Shown here: piece by piece, positions 15,161 to 19,417 of the stretch
How positions within the stretch are numbered: the stretch's first letter is position 1
Layout: the number at the start of each line of letters is the position of its first letter
Origin: Bryobacterales bacterium
Lineage (GTDB): Bacteria; Acidobacteriota; Terriglobia; Bryobacterales; Bryobacteraceae
Direction of reading: 5' to 3'
Assembly (NCBI GenBank): GCA_016789785.1
Contig: JAEUQE010000180.1
Location: 1-19,417, forward strand
DNA length: 19,417 nt
Made by a program: the position numbers and the translations under genes
Notes under the pieces: model-generated
Database searches by the model: none
Seen by the model: the letters and a program-made list of their open reading frames with translations, nothing else
What the model was told of the DNA's origin: nothing

Positions 15161-17860
15161 CTACGGCTGGAGTTCGGCGGTCATGGTCGCGCCGCCCATT
15201 TGAGGCATGCTGGCCTGTATCTTGACCGGCATTCGGGTGTCCTTCGCGATCCAGACTTGGATCTTGCCGGCAGAGCCATCCGCCGGAGTGAGTTCCACCT
15301 GGAACGCATCAAACGAGCCTGCGGCCACGGTGACTTTTTCCGATGCCTTCACGGCAAGGTTCACCAGCTTCTCCTTCTGCTTCTGCAGATCGAAGTTGCG
15401 AATCACGGTGGAGTAACCGTCGGCCAGCGGCAGCGCGCCGATCACCAGATTCGCCCCGGCTGCATCCGCAAACAGAGGACCACCGACTGATGCCTTGATC
15501 GGCCGCTCCTGGCCGTTCATGCTCATCGTGCCGGCGATCTGGTTGCCCTCCACGTTCATCTGGATGGCGACCGGACCTTGTTTGACGTCACGCTTCAAGA
15601 CGGCGAGGCTCTCCTTGTCGAGCACCGCCGTATCGGTGGCGGCTCCCATCGGCGTCTCCATGGATTCGATCGCTACCCACTTGCCATCCTCTTCCGTGAG
15701 CGTGGTGGAGACCTTCATCTTGAACTCCTGCGCGCCGGCGGAGATCTTCGCTTCATACCGCAATGTGGCCGGCTTCAGCGGCATGGCGAGCTTCGGTGGC
15801 GCCGCCGAAACGGCTGATGCATCGAGCTTCTTGGCGAGGGTCACGGTCTTTGGATCAACCGTGATCTCCTTGAGACGCGAAGCAACTTCCGTGGTGCCGC
15901 CTTCCTGATAGCGGCCATCCATGTGACGCGCGAGGAAGCGTTCCACGGCCATCAACATGGCCATGTTATTCACTGGCCGTGCGAAGCCGTGTCCTTCATC
16001 GGGAGCAAGAAGGTACTCGACCGGGAAGCCGCGATCGCGCAGAGCGACCACGATCTGATCGGCCTCATGTTTGTTCACTCGCGGGTCGTTGGCGCCTTGA
16101 ATCACCATCAGCGGCGTGCGGATCTTCGATGCCATGGTCAAGGGAGAACGCTCGGCAAGCCAGGCCTTTCCATCGGGCGTGGATGGATCCGCCATACGGG
16201 AATACATGATCTTCTTGAAGGCTTCCCAATACGGCGGAATCGATTCGAGCAGCGTGTTCAGATTCGATGGGCCCACAATGTCGACGCCCGCGCGGTAGAC
16301 CTCGGGCGTGAAGGCAACGCCGGCAAGCGTGGCATAGCCTCCATAAGAGCCGCCCATGATGCCGACCCGCTTTGGATCCGCGATGCCTTGCGCGATGAGG
16401 TGCTTGGCGCCCCACGTCAGATCGTCCTGCATCTTCTTGCCCCACTCGCCGTTGCCAAGGTTGAGGAACTTCTTGCCGTAGCCCGTGGAGCCGCGGAAAT
16501 TCGGGCTCAGTACGGCATAGCCGCGATTGGCAAGGAACTGGTGAATGGAGTTGAAGCTCCAGATATCGCGCGCCCACGGACCACCGTGGGGAAGCACGAT
16601 CACGGGCAGACTCTTTGCGGGCAGGCCCTTGGGAAGCGTAAGGTACGCGGGGATCTCCAGACCGTCGGAAGACGGATACCGTATCGTGGTCATCGAAGCA
16701 AGCCACTCGCGGTTGACCTTCTCACGCAAGCGGTATTGCAGCGTCAGCTTCTTGGTCTTGCGATCGAACAGATAGGTTTCGCCTGGTTCGGTGTCGCCGA
16801 GAAAGCTGACCACGGTCAGGTTCTCGTCGGCGGTAAAGCTTCCGAAGTTCAACTCGCGGCCGGGCTTCTGTTTGCGGAGGAAATTGTAGTCGGCCTCGAA
16901 CTGTTTGTTCTTGAAGTACACGCGGACCTTGTCATCCATGTAAGCGGTGAGCACGAGTTCATCGGTGACATCGGAGAAGAGCGCGGATGCGAAGTCCACC
17001 CTCTTGAGCGGATCGGACTCTACTACATGGGCGGCGCCGGTGGCCGGATCCATGAGCGAAAGTCCAATCAGGTCGGTGCCCTTGTTGGTGATGATGTAGA
17101 CTTGCTTGCCGTCCTTGTGGAAGTGGACCGGGCTGCATGCGTCGAACACGCCGCACTGATAGATGGGAGTGAGCTTGTCGGAGTCCACGCGAAGGATCTC
17201 CTGGTCGCCGCTGTCGAGTGTGCGCGTTGCGAGGCGGAGGTCGCCCTTGCCGTCGAAGAACCATGAGGAGATGCGATCGGTGTTCTTGCGGACGAGGCTC
17301 TTCTGGCCGGTGGCGAGGTCGAGCTTGTAGAGATCATGCCAGGCCTTGTCGCGATCGTTGAGGCCGATGTAGACAATGTTCGGCTGCGTGCGGGGCCGTG
17401 CGTAGAACTGGACCTGAATGCCTTTGACGCCGGTGAGATCCTGCGCTTCGGGGGCGTCGGCGCCAGCGGGCTTGGGCGCCGCGGGATCCACTCCATAGAG
17501 GTTGAAGTTCTCGTCGCCGTCCTTGTCCTTGATGAAGAGAATGCGCTTGCTGTCGCGCGACCAGAAGTGTGCGGCGACGGGCCGCTTGGTTTCGGTGGTG
17601 AGGAGGCGCGCCGCGCTGAAGGGCTCGTCGATTTTCTTGACCCAGATGTTGCGGGTGTCCTTCCATGGTTTGAGGAAGGAGATGTACTTGCCGTCGGGCG
17701 AGATCTGCGCCCCTGCGTATTCCGGATTGCCGAACAGCAGTTCGCGGTCAATGAGCGGAGGCAGCCCCTGGGTCTTTGGAGGGGCAGCGGTTTGAGCAGC
17801 CGCAATGCCGGTGAGCAGGGCGGCGATGGTCAACGATCGAAAGTGGTGCTTGAGATTCAT
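15161..17860 (-). CDS. Secreted S9 (prolyl oligopeptidase family) peptidase with C-terminal extension
   Basis: The product has 899 residues. A signal peptide (1-22, ending GIAAAQ) implies export. Residues 35-390 show the repeated blade pattern of an S9 beta-propeller (ISPDGKYISF, ...DLYKLDLATGQ..., FHKDGKQVYIITNKGTDL). The alpha/beta-hydrolase domain (about 395-650) has VIVLPHGGPWARD, the nucleophile elbow GGSYGGY with Ser505, Asp592 in GANDPRV and His624 in DEGHGF, so the catalytic triad is complete. It should cleave short peptides. Family members usually end near 650-700 residues; here about 240 further residues follow. They form a beta-rich region (about 690-899) with a pattern like DUF3108-type domains, ending KIQVWIAKDTRMPVKIQASMP. 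ATG 17860 starts the signal peptide; no strong ribosome binding site is visible. The gene is convergent with the methyltransferase gene and has its own 400-bp upstream gap. Confidence 0.93.
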   Translation of the reverse strand: MNLKHHFRSLTIAALLTGIAAAQTAAPPKTQGLPPLIDRELLFGNPEYAGAQISPDGKYISFLKPWKDTRNIWVKKIDEPFSAARLLTTETKRPVAAHFWSRDSKRILFIKDKDGDENFNLYGVDPAAPKPAGADAPEAQDLTGVKGIQVQFYARPRTQPNIVYIGLNDRDKAWHDLYKLDLATGQKSLVRKNTDRISSWFFDGKGDLRLATRTLDSGDQEILRVDSDKLTPIYQCGVFDACSPVHFHKDGKQVYIITNKGTDLIGLSLMDPATGAAHVVESDPLKRVDFASALFSDVTDELVLTAYMDDKVRVYFKNKQFEADYNFLRKQKPGRELNFGSFTADENLTVVSFLGDTEPGETYLFDRKTKKLTLQYRLREKVNREWLASMTTIRYPSSDGLEIPAYLTLPKGLPAKSLPVIVLPHGGPWARDIWSFNSIHQFLANRGYAVLSPNFRGSTGYGKKFLNLGNGEWGKKMQDDLTWGAKHLIAQGIADPKRVGIMGGSYGGYATLAGVAFTPEVYRAGVDIVGPSNLNTLLESIPPYWEAFKKIMYSRMADPSTPDGKAWLAERSPLTMASKIRTPLMVIQGANDPRVNKHEADQIVVALRDRGFPVEYLLAPDEGHGFARPVNNMAMLMAVERFLARHMDGRYQEGGTTEVASRLKEITVDPKTVTLAKKLDASAVSAAPPKLAMPLKPATLRYEAKISAGAQEFKMKVSTTLTEEDGKWVAIESMETPMGAATDTAVLDKESLAVLKRDVKQGPVAIQMNVEGNQIAGTMSMNGQERPIKASVGGPLFADAAGANLVIGALPLADGYSTVIRNFDLQKQKEKLVNLAVKASEKVTVAAGSFDAFQVELTPADGSAGKIQVWIAKDTRMPVKIQASMPQMGGATMTAELQP

Positions 17861-18261
17861 GGAGTGAGAAATTCTCTCTTCTTAGACTAGGACAACGCGG
17901 CGGCGGTCCCCAAAGTTCGGTGATTTCCTGTGGTTTCGCGAAGTCCCCCCGCGAAGTCACGATTCGAGCGGCGGCCTGCGAGTCTGCCGTTCCGCCGGCC
18001 AGACGGCCAGCCGCTCACCCCGCGGACTCTGCCCGAGTTTGACACGCCGGGAGGCTTCGCAGAGTAGTGTTTTCCGCACGTTACGGAGCAGCAGAACGAT
18101 CGAGTTCTCCGTAAGTATGTCAGCGTCCGAGGCGCCGGATGACTGAAAACGCCGATGCTGGCGACGGTGCGACTTAGACCGGCACATCCTGTGTCTACTA
18201 AGTGCTCAAATGTGATGCTCCATCCGCAGTAAGTTCTGGCAGGTTTGATCAATTGCTTTCG
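17861..18261. other. 401-bp gap upstream of the S9 peptidase gene
   Basis: I see no convincing gene. The stretch contains a direct repeat CGCGAAGTC (17937-17945 and 17950-17958), a tandem CGGCCAG pair near 17996-18010, and an imperfect hairpin at 18081-18114. A 76-codon minus-strand frame (18187-17957) and a 121-codon one starting with TTG (18252-17887) run through it, but both are rich in Arg/Ser and unlike known families. The region must hold the peptidase promoter; no confident -35/-10 pair was found. It may include remnants of a dispersed element. Confidence 0.4.
18081..18114. repeat. Imperfect hairpin in the gap upstream of the S9 peptidase
   Basis: TTACGG (18081-18086) pairs with CCGTAA (18109-18114), and AGAAC (18093-18097) pairs with GTTCT (18104-18108) around the six-base loop GATCGA. 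The left arm carries a six-base bulge AGCAGC (18087-18092). In all, 11 base pairs form. A role as operator, RNA element or transposon-end remnant cannot be told apart from sequence alone. Confidence 0.4.
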
Positions 18262-19242
18262 TCATTGTGAGGGGTGTCTATTCTGGCGCTTTGCCTCTTC
18301 CTGCCTTGCGCGTTCTTCTCGTTCTTCGCGCTCATTGCAGGCCGGGCAGCCGAGGCAGGCGTTGGGAATGAGTAAGTGCCGGGGTGGCGTGAAATGCGAT
18401 TCGTAGTGTAAGTGCTCCGGCACCGTGAACGTGCCGCTGGATTCGGCAAGAAACTCTTCGCGAGGCATGGCGCACTGCGATTCGTGCGGCTGCCAGGTGC
18501 CGGTTTCCGGTGCTGGCCCCTCATAGTGGAAGTCCTCTTGAGAGGCCGTGGAGCCGCCGCTGGACTTCGTCCATGGCATGAGGCTGAGTATCAGCATGAA
18601 CAGCGCGCGGAGCCAATTGAGAAGTGGACTCAGCGAAGGTAGCGTGAGTTTCGCGAGGATTGCGGAAGGGATCGAGGCCGAGGGCGCGAGGCGTTGACGA
18701 AGACGGGGTTCGGGATTGGAGTGTTCTCCCCGAGCCTTCCGAAGCTGGCGGAGGGTAAGGAGGGCACGTTCATAACCACGGCCGTAAGTGGTTTCGTAGC
18801 GTTGGAGTGTTTCGAGGTTGACTTTATTTGTCGCATTGAGCGCGCAGACGGCATCGACGGCACGCATGGCGGAGGTTGGCGTCGAATAGCTTCCTTCGAA
18901 TTCGTTGCGCTTGAAGAACATTGCGGAATCGATGAGTGAGGATTCCAGGCCCCAGACGCGTTGGAGACGCCAGTTACAGTTGATGGCGGTGATGAGTAAG
19001 TCAGTTTCGGTACGGCCCTGGGGCTGCCATTCGTCGAAATACTCCTTGCGGAGGGCTTCGTACTTACGGGGGCATTCGTTGGCAAGGACGACGCATTTGC
19101 CAGTGAGTCCGTGCTTGAGGGAGGCTGTGGCGGCGCGGAACTGGCCTTCGGGCGTGACAGCGCCTTTGGATTTACTGCCATTCTCGCGGGCGATTTCGGC
19201 GCGCGTGCGGCGCGGTTTGTCGGAGGACACGTTGGACGACAT
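18262..19242 (-). CDS. Conserved hypothetical protein with KHGLT motif and C-terminal Cys cluster
   Basis: The product has 326 residues. The N-terminus (RAEIARENGSKSKGAVTPEG, 14-33, then SLKHGLTGK, 41-49) follows a pattern I recall from multicopy proteins of unknown function in Acidobacteriota and Planctomycetes ('N...S.GP.TPEGK.....N..KHGL'). The middle holds a Trp/Arg-rich helical block (about 80-115: WRLQRVWGLESSLID) and RYETTYGRGYERALLTLRQL (149-168), both typical of the same group. A Leu-rich segment (about 201-223) could be a membrane helix. The C-terminus has C-x2-C-x2-C (Cys296, Cys299, Cys302), which could bind a metal, followed by a charged Glu/Arg helix (304-320). ATG 19242 is chosen because GAGG lies eight bases upstream; a GTG at 19251 overlaps that site. 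Function unknown. A good promoter lies upstream, so it is probably transcribed alone. Confidence 0.75.
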   Translation of the reverse strand: MSSNVSSDKPRRTRAEIARENGSKSKGAVTPEGQFRAATASLKHGLTGKCVVLANECPRKYEALRKEYFDEWQPQGRTETDLLITAINCNWRLQRVWGLESSLIDSAMFFKRNEFEGSYSTPTSAMRAVDAVCALNATNKVNLETLQRYETTYGRGYERALLTLRQLRKARGEHSNPEPRLRQRLAPSASIPSAILAKLTLPSLSPLLNWLRALFMLILSLMPWTKSSGGSTASQEDFHYEGPAPETGTWQPHESQCAMPREEFLAESSGTFTVPEHLHYESHFTPPRHLLIPNACLGCPACNEREEREERARQEEAKRQNRHPSQ

Positions 19243-19250
19243 GAGTAACA

Positions 19251-19254
19251 CCTC
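19251..19254 (-). promoter_or_regulatory. Ribosome binding site of the KHGLT protein gene
   Basis: GAGG (within GCGAGGT on the minus strand) lies eight bases before ATG 19242. It overlaps the alternative GTG start at 19251 and therefore argues against it. Confidence 0.55.
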
Positions 19255-19299
19255 GCTGGTGAATTTGGGTTTCGGGAGCGGGTTGCGTTCCCCGACTTG

Positions 19300-19327
19300 A
19301 TGGTAGCTGGCGGCTGCCGGGCGTCAA
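19300..19327 (-). promoter_or_regulatory. Sigma-70-type promoter of the KHGLT protein gene
   Basis: On the minus strand, TTGACG (19322-19327; five of six bases of the -35 consensus) is followed after 16 bases by TACCAT (19300-19305; four of six bases of the -10 consensus). Transcription would start near 19292, leaving a leader of about 50 bases before ATG 19242. This is the best core promoter I could read in the window. The remaining bases to 19417 show nothing I can name. Confidence 0.5.
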
Positions 19328-19417
19328 GGCTTCGCGCCGGGGTGCCTATTGGAGAAGTGTCGTGTTATGTGTGAGATGCGAGCTTGGAAAATCATTCGAG
19401 AGGTCTGTGACTGCAGT

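Noticed and set aside
15923..17266. A 447-codon open frame on the plus strand opposite the S9 peptidase
   Set aside because: It is a shadow of a gene with a complete catalytic triad and has no family features.
17887..18252. Minus-strand frames of 121 and 76 codons in the gap upstream of the S9 peptidase
   Set aside because: Composition rich in Arg/Ser/Thr, weak start codons and ribosome binding sites, and no similarity I recognise; kept only as part of the gap description.
1..19417. CRISPR array, tRNA or rRNA genes, phage or IS transposase genes
   Set aside because: No regularly spaced repeats, no cloverleaf or rRNA-like sequence, and no transposase, integrase or phage structural motif seen on either strand.

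Overview
The window reads as chromosomal DNA of a GC-rich, Gram-negative, heterotrophic soil-type bacterium, most likely an Acidobacteriota member of the Solibacter/Bryobacter kind. The pointers are two outer-membrane TonB-dependent receptors with N-terminal carboxypeptidase-regulatory-like domains (one large and Oar-like), a secreted S9 prolyl-oligopeptidase-type peptidase, a Tat-dependent DUF362 protein, and a conserved hypothetical protein with the 'SKG.VTPEG...KHGLT' N-terminus common in these genomes. This assignment is inference from gene content; no rRNA or tRNA gene is visible.

Layout. Positions 1-347 (-) hold the N-terminal part of a DUF362 protein, divergent by only 32 bp from an AtoE-type short-chain fatty acid transporter (380-1732, +). 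A minus-strand block follows. In its direction of transcription it contains a secreted D-glutamate-deacylase-like amidohydrolase (11934-10507), the 23S rRNA pseudouridine synthase rluE (10501-9944), a 460-bp gap, an Oar-like TonB-dependent receptor (9483-6187), a TonB-type energy transducer (5999-5232), a phosphoketolase xfp (5081-2646), and a small lipoprotein (2502-1870). A second TonB-dependent receptor (12072-14309, +) is divergent from the amidohydrolase and shares a TGATG stop/start with a SAM-dependent methyltransferase (14309-15058, +). On the minus strand, an S9 peptidase with a long C-terminal extension (17860-15161), a 400-bp non-coding stretch with an imperfect hairpin, and the KHGLT protein (19242-18262) with a readable promoter complete the window.

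How it fits together. Much of the content suits uptake and processing of peptides, acylated amino acids and organic acids: two outer-membrane receptors, a TonB-like protein, two predicted exported hydrolases (peptidase and deacylase), and a fatty-acid transporter. Phosphoketolase adds a route from sugar phosphates to acetyl phosphate. No ExbB/ExbD, acetate kinase or phosphotransacetylase lies in the window.

I found no CRISPR array, prophage, defence island, biosynthetic cluster or intact insertion sequence. The most unusual items are gene fusions and pairings (peptidase plus extension, receptor plus methyltransferase, receptor plus TonB), an amidohydrolase with an apparent Glu in place of the classic Cys metal ligand, and several dyads and hairpins in the gaps. 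I see no clear previously undescribed system.
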